Source of the DNA: Siphonodentalium dalli
Taxonomy: Eukaryota > Mollusca > Scaphopoda > Gadilida > Siphonodentaliidae
Assembly: GCA_032622095.1 (NCBI GenBank)
Contig: CP136067.1
Span: forward strand, 77,774,705-77,838,704
Direction of reading: 5' to 3'
DNA length: 64,000 bases
Shown: positions 32,546 through 45,334 of the stretch, one piece after another
Numbering within the stretch: position 1 is the first letter of the stretch
Layout of the letters: every line of letters begins with the position of its first letter
The notes under the pieces: generated by a model
The model's database searches: none
The model's input: the letters and a program-made list of their open reading frames with translations, nothing else
What the model was told of the DNA's origin: nothing
Program-made: the position numbers and the translations under genes

Positions 32546-33391
32546 TCACAAATGTATATATATGGGGGTCAAATTTGAGAAAAGAGTGCAAATTATCGAC
32601 TGCGAGCATAAAATTCAATAATTTTCTGTTTGTTGAAATATATATACGCATTTTATTACGTGTATGTAGGATATTTAGCAGCGAACCAGTTAAGAGCCAT
32701 ATTGTGGCGAAAGTTTACGTCAAATAATTCCAATTGCGGGACTACAATCAGTGTTTATATGTATATAAGTCAGCAGTGGATATATTAGCAAACTTTCTTA
32801 ATTGTGTTATCCATCATATGCTATATACCCAGTACACCAGCTGTACAGAAAGAAAGAGATAATAACAGTTCTAAATAACCAACGTAAATAATTATAGCTC
32901 ATGTAATTATCGTATATAGGCCTATATTTTCATATAATTATAGTACAATACATTAGAAATAGCCTAAATACTGTAGAATTTGAGAAAACATGTGATAAAT
33001 ATACCGTAATTTATGCCTCTAAGACGCACAATTGCCCCATTAATCACCATGCAATGCGCCCTACAATTCTACAATTTGCCCTAATTTTAAGCTTTAAAAT
33101 GTTGGGAGCGGGATGCAGCCCCCAGCGCCCGGAGCCGTACGGCAATGTTGAGAAATGAAACCGATCCTATCGTCACCGTGTAGCGTGTACAAGGGCGGTA
33201 ATCGCGATAAATAACTATTGTGATGCTTGTATATAGTAACGTTAATTGTTTGGTTGTAATGAAGCAATTTTGGCATGCCGTAGCGTCAGATTGGCATGCA
33301 ATATTAGCCTATACTGAACGGCTTTTTTCCTTAACAAATTTGTTTTACTATAGTGTAATAACGGTCTGTATCGGGTGTTCAAATTGGACTA
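32546..33391. other. No gene recognised; the 5' end of the Helitron probably lies here
   Basis: AT-rich sequence. A Helitron 5' end (TC after A) should lie somewhere upstream of 33392 but I could not place it. Confidence 0.3.
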
Positions 33392-36300
33392 ATGTCCCTG
33401 GTATGTACTCGCTGCTCGGCATTGAAGTGGCTTGGTGAACCTCCTGGAATTTGCTGTTCCAATGGAAAGGTTGTACCGATGCATGCAGACACTCCACAGC
33501 CCCTCAAAGATCTTCTCAGTGTGGCTTCTCCGGGTTCGACTCATTTCCTCCAGAACATCCGAAGATATAACTCCGCATTTCAAATGACATCATTTGGAGG
33601 ACAACTTATCACTGAGAGCGGATTTATGCCAACATATAAAGTTCAGGGCCAGGTTTACCATAGACTTGGGTCGCTTCTGCCGACCAGGAACCTATGTTCC
33701 TGCAATTGTATTACGTTGGACATTCCCAGACAGAAGCTAATCTTCGCTCCTCAATGATTGATGGTCTCAGGCCTGAGATCACACTATCGCTGCAAGATAT
33801 GCTCCACGCCACTAATTCCTACATCTTGAGTTCCAGGTATGCCCTCGAGTCAGACATTGGTCCAAATCTTCACATCGTCATCAATGCCGATAAGAGGCCA
33901 ACCCGAGAACATCATGGTCGGTTCAATGAGCCAATTTGCAACGAAGTTGCAGTTGTAATGGCTGAGCAGGAACATGGTCCGCGAGATATCATTATAAAAT
34001 CTCGAGACAACATAATCAGGAGGATTTGTGAGACCCACATATCGTATGAATCTTTGCAATACCCACTTCTGTGCATACTTGGTGAAGATGGTTATCACCT
34101 TGGTATACGCCACGCTATTGGCAATAAGATTTTTATGCGTTTCATTTCATGGTTCGGAGGCATTATTTTAACCATCTTCGTCGGAGCCGAAACCTCTTCC
34201 ATCAGTTCGCTGTTGATATGTATGCCAAAATCGAGTCTGAGCGATCGTTTTATATAAGGACTCATCAGAGCTCCGGGCTGATTCCTACATCCACCTCTGC
34301 GACAGCATAAATAACAACAGAAGGCCTTGGCCAGCTTTGCATACTGCCGTCGACTATCACAGGGAGCCCGCGGTACACGCAGGAGAAGACTCAAGACGCC
34401 ATGACTTTTGTCAGAAACTTTGGTCGACCCGACATTTTCATTACCTTCGCATGCAATCCAGCATAAAACGAACTCTTCGAGGGTCAGAGTCCCAAAGACA
34501 GACACGACCTCACAGCTCTAGTATTTCGCTTGAAGCTCATCAAGCTTTTGAATCTCATTAAGAAGTCCCACATTTGTGGGCGACCTGTCTGCGTCATGCA
34601 CACCATCGAGTGGCAGAAAAGGGGGCTACCACATGCCCATATTCTGCTCTGGTTGGATGATAAGATTCATGCCAACCTAATTGATGACTTAATTTCCGCT
34701 GAGCTACCAAATCCCGAGGAAGATACGCAATTATTCCAGATTGTGAAGCCCGAGATGGTCTACGGGCCATGTAGTCGACTTAACGACATTTCCCCTTGCA
34801 TGAAATACGGAAAATGCACACAAAGCGATATCCCCGACAGTTCTTAGTGGAAACGTAGATATCAAATGATGGCTATCCTCTTTACAGGAGGAGAAGGCCT
34901 GGTGATGGAGGGTTTGCCGCTAAGATAAAATTGAGAAATGGTCACGAAGTCGAAGTAGACAACAGGTGGATCGTCCCATACTGTCCTTTGCTGTCGAAGA
35001 TAATTGATGCCCATATCAATGTTGCGTTTTGTATATCTCAGTTAAAGCCATCAAATGTGTTTGCAAATACATCAACAAGGGCTCCGATGCAGCTATGTTT
35101 GCTCTCCAGGGCTCGAAACGACGAAATGAGCCAGTATCAGCTGGGTATATACATTAGCAGCAATGAAGCCTTTTGGCGAATATTTGACTTCCCAATTCAC
35201 GAGCGCCACCCTGCTATAATCCGGCTCTCTATTCATCTCGAAAATGAGCAGCGAGTTTATTTCACAGAGCATACCGCTCATCAGGTAGCTGCCACTCAGA
35301 AACAAACAACTCTAACATCATTCTTCACAATATGCCAGGAGGATGACTTTGCTCGCACTCTGTTCTATGCTCAGATGCCTTCATACTACACCTGGCATAA
35401 TAACAGATGGGCCCGTCGGAAAAGTGGCAAACCAGTCGAAGGCTATGTCGACGTGTACAAGGATGATGCTCTAGGCAGGGTGTACACGGTGCACCCTACA
35501 GAACAGAAATGTTTCTTTTTGAGATTACCCCTTCATGAAGTCAGAGGATGACACTCATTTGCAGGTCTGAGGACTGTTGATGGCAATCTATTTTCAACGT
35601 TTCGAGTCAGCTCTAAAGAGAGGCCTTCTCGAACATGACCAACAGTTGGAAGATACATTGTCGGAGGCTTCTCTGTCAAGATCCCCCAAATGTCCTCGTA
35701 GCCTTTTTGCTAACATTGCTTCACATCTGCGGCGTCGCAAGCCCGAATGGTCTCTGGACCAGTTTCCGAGAGGACCTTTCTGACCATTTTCGCCGACGAC
35801 AGCAGGCGCTCAATCCAGACATTGAGGTAGTATTCACTTATAAAATTTTCAATGCCGCTCTCGTTGCTATTGAGGACAAAATTCTCGCACATGGCGGTCA
35901 AGAAATTCACACGTTTGGTCTTCCTGAAACTATGCGATTGGAGACCCCTGATCAGCCCCGTGAAATCATCAGAAAGACGAGTTATAACATCGACAATTTT
36001 GCCAATGTTATTACAGTTAATGAGCCGAAGTTACCCATTGACCAACTGAGGGCTTACGAGATTATACTCAAATCTGTCAATGACGATACTGGTGGAATCT
36101 TTTTTCTCGATGATCCTGGGGGCACGGGAAAGACCTATCTCACCAATTTGACACTGGCCAAAATACGACAGCAGAGAAAGATTGCCATTGCTGTAGCTTC
36201 ATCTGGCATTGCAGCAACACTGCTTCCGGAAGCAGAACTGCTCGTTCTGCATACAAGCTTCCTCTAACTTGATTAGGAATGATCTGGCTACGTGTAACAT

Positions 36301-37381
36301 CACTAAGTGGACGGGATTATCACGTCTTATCAGAAGCTGTCTGTTGATTGTTTGGGACGAGTGCACGATGTCGCACAAACATGCCTTTGAAGCTCTGGAC
36401 GGGACATTACAAGATATTCTGGATTGCAACAGGATTATGGGTGGTGTCACCGTGGTTGTCTGAAGATTTCAGACAAACCATTCCGGTAATACCAAGGGGA
36501 ACTAGAGCTGACGAAATCCGAGCTTCTCTGAAATCTTCCTATCTTTGGAGAAGTGTTCGCCTTCTCAACCTGACCACTAATATGAGAGCCTATTTGTACG
36601 GTGATGCGATGGCAACTAATTTTGCTACACAGCTTCTTCGAATTGGCGGCCGAATTTCCCCATCCGTTCCTAATGATCAGATCAACCTGCACGATTTGCG
36701 GACAGTAGTAACATCTGTTGATGAATCGATTGTGTCTGTTTTCCCAAGTCTGCCACAGCGAATGAACGACCATAATTGGTTATGTGAGAGAGCAATTTTG
36801 ACACCTAAAAATGATGTTGTCAACTCCATCAATTCTCGGCTGCTCGAGCTGGTTCCAGGCCAGTTGCAAATGTGCAAGTCGGTTGATACCATCCCCGATC
36901 CATCAGAGGTCGTCAACTACCCCACCGAGTTTCTCAATTCCCTAGATCCGCCTGGGATGCCACCGCATATTTTATATATCAAAGTAGGTGTCCCTATCAT
37001 GTTGCGCATGCATATGGAGCCTCCTAAGCTTTGCAATGGCACCAGACTCTCCGTGAGAAAACTTTCACCTCACCTAATTGAGGCCAATATTCTAACATGC
37101 TGCGGTAAAGGTGAAGACGTCTTCATTCCTATAATTCCGCTCATACCAACTGAATCGAGTTCAGACGACTCCAGTTCCCGGTAAAACTGAGTTTTGCCAT
37201 GTCAATAAATAAATCACAAGGACAAACCCTCCAAGTTGCAGGCCTAGAACTACAAGATACATGTTTTTCCCATGTGCATCTTTACGTTGCACTCTCACGT
37301 GTTGGGTATCCACACAATCTAATTGTTAATGCACCTAATGGTTCGACGAAAAATATCGTATATCATGAAGCATTGAAATAG
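33392..37381 (+). pseudogene. Helitron RepHel (rolling-circle replication initiator plus PIF1-like helicase), broken
   Basis: In order: an N-terminal zinc-binding-like segment (CTRCSALKWLGEPPGICC) and NIRRYNSAFQMTSFGG; PICNEVAVVMAEQEHGPRDI and CILGEDGYHLG; the Rep domain with the metal-binding HUH-type motif GLPHAHILLWL (about 34623-34655); DNRWIVPYCPLLSK; AFWRIFDFPIHERHPA; then the helicase with Walker A FLDDPGGTGKTYLTN, Walker B LLIVWDECTMSHK, DFRQTIPVIPRGTRADEI and the C-terminal YVALSRVGYPHNLIVNAP, stop at 37379-37381. It is split over at least eight frames (changes near 33710, 34200, 34530, 34850, 35030, 35560, 36260, 36460). In the shifted frame at about 35041-35090 the replication-tyrosine region reads KCVCKYINKGSD, so the first of the two expected tyrosines appears to be Cys. 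Confidence 0.9.
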
Positions 37382-37538
37382 TCTTGCACGATATGCAGGG
37401 CAAAATAAAACTTATAAAAAAAAATATTCTAAAATACCAAAACAAAATTCTAAAATACCAAACAAAAATCTGATGCTGCCCAAGCCCGGATGAAAGCAGA
37501 GGGGAAACAGCCCGGACGAAGTCGGGTCACCCTGTTAG
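33392..37538 (+). mobile_element. Autonomous-type Helitron, inactivated
   Basis: Carries a RepHel-type gene followed by a 3' terminus with the hairpin segment cccggacgaagtcggg and a ttag|t end at about 37538. The last 37 bases, from gcagaggggaaacag on, are nearly identical to the terminus of the short Helitron at 59786-60546, which it or a relative could have mobilised. The true 5' end is unresolved. Confidence 0.85.
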
Positions 37539-38630
37539 TGTTATGTATTTATGTTAGATTACTTGTTTGTACATATATGTTATCGCACGCGTTTTGCCAG
37601 TATTAACCTTGTAAAACTTTTTAGAGTACACCTGTGGTGTTATGATTATATAAACTAAATTAGTATTATTATTATGTTGAAGCAGTGTTTGTTGTATATA
37701 GTGCTGAAATGTAAGAGGTGAATGCACACAACTTCAGCAATTAGGAACACGAGCATGTTCAAATCGTAATTGTTTTTATAAATTTAAACCACATTTAAAA
37801 GGAGTTCAGTTCATGCATTGATACTAATTCGTGAATATTATAGTTATCTCGCGAGGAATTACTTGAAAACAACGACCTTGATGCAACGCTTGTTTGATTT
37901 TCGCTCACATCGGTTCCATTTCAGCGCGTGTGATTCTTTCTACTCTGGGCGTCATGCGATGTTCATATCGCACGATTTGTTACAAGTTTATTCGAATCCC
38001 CACGTAATATATTGAGATGCGCTTATACTGTATGCTGATCATGTGACAGATATGACAGACGTCCTTTTGTAAGAAGTGCGATCAAAGACCAGCCTCCTGG
38101 ATAATAGATCGCGAGAGTTTCTCATAGTTGTAGTGACTGGTGTTGGCGGTACACAAATTAAAGATAAGATATATATGGCCTCAAATCAACTTATCACCAG
38201 GAATCGAAGAAGGTTCATAGCAGTATTGGTTCAGGAAAGTCGGCGAATGATCTGTATACTCCAAAGTGGTAGTTTTTTTTCTTCAGACCAGGGGGGGGGG
38301 GGGGTCGGAAGAAATGTCCAGACACGTATGCTACTTTTTTGCCGATGACCACTTATTGGACCCACCCACCCCAGACCCCAAATTTTGTTCCATTTCATAG
38401 TTTTGTCCAGCCATGTTTTGACACCCACCCCCTTGTGAACGCAAAACACAAACATAGAGAGAAAACCAGGACCAAACCTCCTACATTGAGATTCAGTGAA
38501 TCTAGTAATGAACAGCAGGACTGGTCTCTAGCAGTATATTCTTGACTGCACTGGATTTTTAATCGTTTTTGTTAAATATCATATTTCCACAGCTCTGCAG
38601 TCAATTTATTTTAAAGCTTAGTATATGAAT
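37539..38630. other. Intergenic; g-tract near 38290
   Basis: No gene recognised. A tract of 12 or more g lies near 38290-38302. Confidence 0.35.
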
Positions 38631-38763
38631 AGAGCATGGCTTGGAGTTGACTACGCGAATGTAGTGGCCAGTGGGAAGGGTGTAGTTCATGAACCGAAGG
38701 CTCATGAACTACACCATTCCCACTGGCCACTACATTCGCGTAGTCAACGACAAGATATGCTCT
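38631..38763. repeat. 133-bp near-perfect palindrome
   Basis: Arms of about 60 bp: gttgactacgcgaatgtagt, ggccagtggg and gtgtagttcatga pair with tcatgaactacac and cccactggccactacattcg around accgaaggc. Would fold into a long hairpin; probably a fold-back element. Confidence 0.9.
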
Positions 38764-39720
38764 AATCATTATATTATATCGATCATTCAAATATCCTACA
38801 TATACTGGCCAATCTGTTTAAGAAATTAATGTTGATTTTGTTTCGCCTAAATGTCAACCGTTTGTTATATTTCCACATGCGAATAGCACATTCCATATGT
38901 ATTTGCGGATGCATATTGAGCAGTTGATTTTATTGAATATAATATTGAATGTGTGGCGTGGATAACTGTTTCTACTGTTCTAATCATGCAGTTGATATCA
39001 TGTCTGCACCATAACCAGTTGCGTTTAATTTACGTGTGTCATACTAACTGTGTACTGGTCAACCACTTGTTCCTGTGTAGGCGTGCACTCGTTTTATCAG
39101 TGATATGGGGATGATGGTTTTATTCCATATCAAACATTGACGAGTTACTCCCCTTATATACAACTATATTGCAACATCACACACCAGTCCGTGCTTGCGA
39201 CACTGAACTACAAACTGTTTGAGTAATACCGGTGCCCACTATGGTCGAATGCCAATCTGATATATTTCCATCGCCACCCACTATAATTATTCAGTTAGTA
39301 TCTCCACCCCTTGTGTCCGGAATGTCTATATCGGTGTATGTCTATAGCGGTGGATATGTCAATAGCAATAGGGTGGCGACAGCTCCTGGTTGGTTGCCAA
39401 CTAGTCTGACAGAAACAGGATAGTGGTTGTCAGTTAACAACTGAAGGGACGATAATTTGTTAATATGTACATAGAATATCATTGAAAATATATCAATAAT
39501 TGCTAATAAAAGTCAAAGTTGTTCTATTTGTAACAGGATTTGTTGTCGTAACTCTGCAAATGGGGCACTCATGTTATACTTAGCTCGGCGCGCGTGTATC
39601 CCATTTATATAATGGACACTTTGCTCGGCTCTTTACGTGAAGTCAACTCCCACTGCTAAAGACAACTCCATCGATATAGCCATATCATGATACAGGGGAT
39701 GATCTTATGTTGCTAACATT
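38764..39720. other. Intergenic, no recognisable feature
   Basis: No gene or clear repeat seen; the 63-codon frame at 39232 is not supported. Confidence 0.3.
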
Positions 39721-39729
39721 AATTCCACG

Positions 39730-40685
39730 GGAAGCTGAAAGCACCTGCATTGAAAACTTAGTCAGCCAGATCATCTCTCAAATCACGCCCTTTGGGCACT
39801 TAAGATAACTCAATATCAACATCAGTTCCGTCTCCCCTAGTGGCAACATCATCCTCGACGCCCGTCACATCACTATAGGAATGAACAAGGCGCCATTCTT
39901 CAATAAGAAATTGTGCAAAGTGCACGACACGGGCTCAAACAACCTGCAATGTATTGAGTATATTCAAATTGATAGTGGTTCGGAGGACACGGAATTTAGA
40001 TGACATCATTCAGAAAGCACAGTCCACGATTCTGCGAACTCTGCTCAGTCTGTAGTTAAAGTCGACTTCGATAGCTTGTATAGTTGAATGGGGGAGGTTT
40101 TATATCCTACTGAGGCATAACATGTCGTCCATATAAAGTAACGAACGTCCACTGTTCTACCTAGAAGTGAAGTTGGTGTTGTCAACGAAGCTTCAGTCAT
40201 ATGCGATTCCAGAGTATATGGTCGAGTCTTATTACCGGGAACACCTATGTCAAATGAAGTTATGGAAGAATGGGCGTCCGCGCAGTCAGTAGAACAATGC
40301 TGTTTCTTTTCTTATAATTAAAATATACTGAACCGAAATTGTTGGGGGCCAACATGCTGACATGCTGATGTTTTCAATCAATGGCGCCTACATATACAGT
40401 GCGGGAAGTTCCAATTTTCCTCAAATCTCTTCGAAATCGCCATAATTTCCTCCGGTGTTTTGACTTAGTTATCTTGCAGAGCTTCTGATATATAGCTTTG
40501 CTAATGGCCGATGCTGTCACTCTGTACGCATAATGCAAGTCATGGTAACTCGTGCCACCGGCTAAGAATCTGAGTGACAGACACAACGTAACCTGCGGAG
40601 ACAGTGCCTCCTTCGTGACCGTATCTTGATTCTGTATCATATGTGTCACTTTCGATAGACGAGCAGTAAAACAAGAGAGTGACAT
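39730..40685 (-). pseudogene. PIF/Harbinger (HARBI1-like) transposase relic
   Basis: The minus strand begins with a clear 103-codon frame containing LSPQVTLCLSLRFLAGGTSY, HDLHYAYRVTASAISKAIYQ and VYVGAID, matching the N-terminal half of DDE_Tnp_4 transposases (LRFLA.G.SY..L...FR.S...IS, then GAID with the first catalytic Asp). The frame stops where the family has GAIDGKH. Beyond it, fragments in shifted frames still show APNNFGSVYFNYKKRNSIVL (about 40300-40350), NYRLSRVRRIVDCAF and KFRVLRTT (about 40000-40060), and DDVATRGDGTDVDIELS (about 39810-39860), which follow the family order. It is an inactivated copy with several frame changes and stops; TIRs were not identified. Confidence 0.8.
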
Positions 40686-40829
40686 TCTGCGGAGAGAAAA
40701 AATGTAGATTTAACAAACAATGGCTGACACTCTTCGGTCAAACAGACAGCATGTCATGTCAGACTCAAAGATGTTGGAAAACTGCAGGCAACTCATAGTT
40801 CACAGTGACGTGGCTAGGGGATCCCTGTT

Positions 40830-41170
40830 GCGGTGTACATCTTGAAATTTTCAATTGCACCCTCCACTGAACTAGTCCAAAATCTCAGGTTCTTATAATT
40901 CAATTTGCCACCCTCCTTGCATGGGTAGGAACTTTTCATCTGGTACATCAAGGTCGGAAAATCCAAAATTACATCCCAATAAAGTTGGAACATTTTCAAC
41001 TGATAGCCATCTAAGAACTTTAAGAAAAAGTAGCACAAAATGCTACTGTTGGTCTAAACACGACAAATTCCCCACTAGTTACTGGTTGGAAAATCAAATG
41101 TGAACAATTTCAACCTGTATGGGTGTACAATGTACAACTGATGTGTTGTGTCTGGCATGCATTTCCAATT
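40830..41170 (+). repeat. Unknown repeat, pair member 1 (partner inverted at 48190-48470)
   Basis: tgttggtctaaacacgacaa, actgatagccatct and gaacaatttcaacctgt recur on the opposite strand at 48190-48470. Conceptual translations of both share CWSKH.K...NQ..TISTC, so it may come from a transposon ORF. It lies directly beside the Harbinger relic, on the opposite strand. Confidence 0.5.
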
Positions 41171-42192
41171 GTTGATAATTTGACCAAAACGGCACCCAAC
41201 GTGTAAATACGTCTTGCTCCTCATATTATCCCTTTCTATACTAATGAATTCCCCAATCAATTATATACGCAATGGTCTATTATTAATTTGGAGGTTTTTT
41301 TGTGAAAAATAAGCAGATTACAGATAACACAAGAACATATGTATATGTGAGTTGTCCGTTTGATGGTGTTAATGCGTTGTGTATACAGGTTGGGATGTGG
41401 TTAGATCCATAATACATCAAGGACTGCCGGCTTGGAATTGGCTTGTTTATATGGTTCATCGTTTCAGCCGCTTTGCATTGCGGCGTTGGCATTGCCACCG
41501 GTGGAGCAAAAACCACGCATCAGCCCATACAGACCCACTGAACACCGCAATCATCTGCTCCGAAGAGCAACCGAGCAAAGTGCCCAGATACACGTATCAG
41601 GTTAGTTCACTCTGTTCGTATCACAAATCATCGCTAATATTTGTATTATTGAACATGAATAGTATTACCTGAAACAACTGGTAAACGTATCAATGTCAGT
41701 TTATATTGTACCCTGAACAAAGCACAACTGAAAAGTCTTCGATTTTCTTCATTGAGCCAAGTGAGGACCCACCGTCTCATCTCTAGGTTGCGTTTATGGT
41801 ACTCATATCAGCAGCATCCATGCGAGGGAGCTGGCCGTGGCATTTTCACATTACAACATATCATGTGACATTATTTTGACTGGCATAATAATGCCAACAC
41901 CAACGTTCTTAACACACAGCTCGGCGATTTCAGCAATCGCGTAAAACCGCTGTCGTAGATTGACTATTACCAACGCTTATTATTAGACCACTTGCAGAAA
42001 ATAATTTTGCAGCTGGAATTTTTGCAGTTTGCCAGCGTATGATCGTACACGTATGTGGCTAAACAAAGATAATGTTGGGAAATTATCCCATTATTTCACC
42101 CCTGTAAGGCTGTATTATAACTTAAGTTTGAGGAAATCCCCCCTGTACTAATATTCAGCCACTATCGTGTTTATTTTGACCCCAAGACTAAA
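41171..42192. other. Intergenic, no recognised gene
   Basis: A 97-codon plus-strand frame (41379) and a 77-codon minus frame overlap; neither has recognisable motifs. Confidence 0.3.
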
Positions 42193-42234
42193 TTAGGTAT
42201 GAAATTTCCAACTGTTGAATAATTTCACCAAAGT

Positions 42235-42253
42235 TGGGGGGGGGGGGGGGGGT
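42235..42253. repeat. Poly-g tract
   Basis: A run of about 17 g, simple sequence. Confidence 0.9.
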
Positions 42254-42444
42254 GAGACACCCACATAAATCCCCTGATAGTAACGGATAATTTTGATTAG
42301 GAAAACATCAGTTTTCGTCAAATCGTTGAAACAATTCCCTTCCATGGGTTTGGAATTTGCTCCATATACTGATATCCTAATATGTACACGTACATGTAGT
42401 ACACATAATATTGCGTACATACCAAGATTGAAGTTGACTTGCTC

Positions 42445-42755
42445 GTGTTGTGTTTGCCTTTGCCTTTGTGTGTATACTTGTTCCAGGTTTGACATGTTGT
42501 GTTTGCCTTTGTGGGTATACTTGTTCCAGGTTTGACATGTTGTGTTTGCCTTTGTGTGTATACTTGTTCCAGGTTTGACATGTTGTGTTTGCCTTTGTGG
42601 GTATACTTGTTCCAGGTTTGACATGTTGTCTTTGCCTTTGTGTGTATACTTGTTCCAGGTTTGACATGTTGTGTTTGCCTTTGTGGGTATACTTGTTCCA
42701 GGTTTGACATGTTGTGTTTGCCTTTGTGTGTATACTTGTTCCAGGTTTGATGTTG
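42445..42755. repeat. 43-bp minisatellite with alternating variants
   Basis: Seven units of tttgcctttgtgtgtatact + tgttccaggtttgacatgttgtg. Variants tttgtgtgtata and tttgtgggtata strictly alternate along the array, giving an 86-bp higher-order unit. All three minus-strand frames stay open because 43 is not a multiple of 3 and the unit contains no stop on that strand. Confidence 0.9.
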
Positions 42756-43314
42756 CGCTTCTGCTTGCTGGGGTTCCTGTTGTATTCCAGGAAACGGATA
42801 AATTTTCTATGAGCAAAATATATTGGGATCTGCGAAGACGATGAATGATAAATGTCACACAGCTTGTTGTTGACTTTGCAAGAATATTGGTAGTCTGTTG
42901 AGAATATAGCACACTTCGCTTCCCGCTCGGGGCTACTCCCCCTCTGTCCACTTCATATACATATTGATGAATAAGGCGCCAACCCCACAGACCGCCAATT
43001 GGGTCAGGAACCTAAGTCACTAATGCAATATCTAAACGGTCGCTTCAGATGTTCTGATAGCTGATATCGGAAACCATGCAGTGGATGAGCTTGATATTTG
43101 TTGCAGGAGTTATTGTACTTACGAGAGAAAGGGATTTTATGAACATCTAATAAATGATGGAGGTGTTTCGTGTTCAAAATCGGGGGACAATCGATACCTA
43201 TTTGCCTATTTTTAACAAATTACTGATTTTTGAATATGCATTGTCAGTTTACACAGCTCGTGTACTAGTTTATCCTTTCAGACAAACGTTTATGTTTTAT
43301 TTAAGGAATTATCT
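42756..43314. other. Intergenic, no recognisable feature
   Basis: No gene seen. The minus-strand 252-codon frame crossing from here into the minisatellite owes its length to the repeat. Confidence 0.3.
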
Positions 43315-43398
43315 GTTTCCTAATGTAATTACAGTTTAAAGGCATATGCAATTGGGGTTAGGTAAATGTCTTTAAACTGTGTAATTATATTTGGAAAC
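43315..43398. repeat. Hairpin-forming inverted repeat
   Basis: gtttcctaatgtaattacag + tttaaag pairs with ctttaaactgtgtaattata + tttggaaac across a 30-base loop. Confidence 0.75.
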
Positions 43399-44077
43399 CG
43401 AGAATGTTCCTTACAACTACACCTCAACAGAATATATCAACACAGCAGTGTATTTTGAGTTGGATATATCGTTAAAAGTTCAGAACTTTATCGTCACGCT
43501 GCCGCGGTGGTTTTCGTCGTGACAAAATTCCTATGCTCAACTATCGCTTCGAAGTGATCCGCCCCTTATGTAATTATCCTATTAAATACATTTGCTCTTT
43601 CAAAGCTATGGCAAAATACTAAGACAAGTCAGAGGGTATAATGATACAAATTTAAAATAAAAACCGCTTTGGTTTAGAGTCTTGATTTGTGACGTATGTT
43701 CATGACCCTGTCCTAGTGTTGTACATTTTCAACGTGAAACAAAAGGTTAAAGGCCAATGAAACGTTCAGTGGCCGACGTCGGGCCAACGATGCCATCATA
43801 TACGGGATAAGCACCAGTGAATCCATTACTTTTACTGTCCTGTTCGTGAACCATATTATATTTCTCCTTCATTTTTTCCCCAACCTATTCTGCCAGGGAA
43901 GGAGTATCTCGAAAACTATAATGCATTTTTCGATTTGGCAGCTACACTATATTAGTATACGAGACGCATGTGCCGATTAATTTAGGCCCCATCTCGAACC
44001 AAATGTCTGCAGCAACGGCATGTTCTGTCACATGCAGGGTTCTATGACAGGGCTATATAGTTTGATATATACACGAA
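43399..44077. other. Intergenic, no recognisable feature
   Basis: No gene or clear repeat recognised. Confidence 0.3.
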
Positions 44078-44300
44078 GCAAATAAAGATCAATTCCTGAT
44101 ATGGTATTAATAAAGAGGGCTTACGTCACTTTTCAACAAATGTGTATGACGTTGGTGCGTTCTTTGTAGTGTACAAGATCTATTGACCGATATTTCGAGT
44201 ATTAATATAGACCCTTATATTGCCGTTGCAACCAAATTGGGTACACACAATTTTGAGGTTCAAAAGAGCCATGTCCGTGTGAAGCATTATAATGGTGATC
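44078..44300 (+). repeat. aaagagcgtt dispersed element, copy 2 with body
   Basis: Starts with caattcctgatatgg and taataaagagggcttacg, and continues to ttgaggttcaaaagagccat + gtccgtgtg. The latter block recurs inverted at 46690-46800 and at 63640-63690, so the short motif and the gagccatg block probably belong to one larger family. Confidence 0.55.
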
Positions 44301-45330
44301 AAACACCAATGACAAAGAAAATAATTTTATTGCTCGAATCATAAGTGTGTGTGCCACCTGGTCGAATGTATGGTCAATGCGCAAAATTAATCTTGTAAAT
44401 GTATACCAACATTGTTAAAATGGAGAATATATGTTACGATCGTCAAGGTTGTTCCAAGTGTGGGGCCATTTACTTGAAGTATACATGGTAGTGCCTCACT
44501 GGATAAGTTCCTTATAATTGACCATTTTGTTACGTTTAGTATTTCTATCTTATATATTTGATGGTTGCAATTATTTTAAAACCACTGTGGCGACTTGTCA
44601 GGGTCAATGTCATAAACAGAAATATACTGAATTCATAGTAACACCATATACATCATTCAGAGCGACCACTAAAGCAACAAAAAGTATTCACATATAGGAC
44701 TTATTTGATTCTGAAATAAGCCGATAGTGGACTTATACACGTTATTCCGTTTTAATAAAACACAATATAAAAAAGAGTCGATTTAGATTTCATATAGAGC
44801 GTAATTAAGATTCAAATAATGCCGATATGCATGGGTTTTTTTTGTGTTTTTGAAATAATTTCAATATGAGCTTATTGTCAAGAGCCCATGCTGAATCATG
44901 ACCATGCTAATTGTGAGATTGTGAGCTTTGAAATGATATCTGAACCAGAATGAAAATAGTTTTCGAATATCTCCTCCTTCCACAGCACAGTTACATGTTA
45001 ATAATTTAGAAATTGTCACAATCAACGTATTGCATATACTTTAAAAATGGCATGTTATCCAGTTGTTCTCAACAAAATAGCGTGGAATTAAATTCGCCTT
45101 GTTAGGAATGACAGATGGTATGTTAAATTCAATATATGAATATTCAATAAAATTTCCCTCTTGATGCCATTTTAAGTGATCAACATTTTGGAGAATTAAG
45201 AGCTGTACAGTGGAAACAAAAAACAATGCATACGTCCGACACCGATGGATTGGCTGTCTGCCTGGAATTATCAAATATCTTAAATTTTCAGAACAAATAT
45301 TTAAAGCTAATTGTCCCTCGACATTCCATC
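44301..45330. other. Intergenic, no recognisable feature
   Basis: AT-rich; no gene seen. Confidence 0.3.
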
Positions 45331-45334
45331 GGAG

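Noticed and set aside
42193-42951. 252-codon minus-strand frame
   Set aside because: Its length comes from a 43-bp minisatellite open in all frames; the flanking parts have no recognisable motif.
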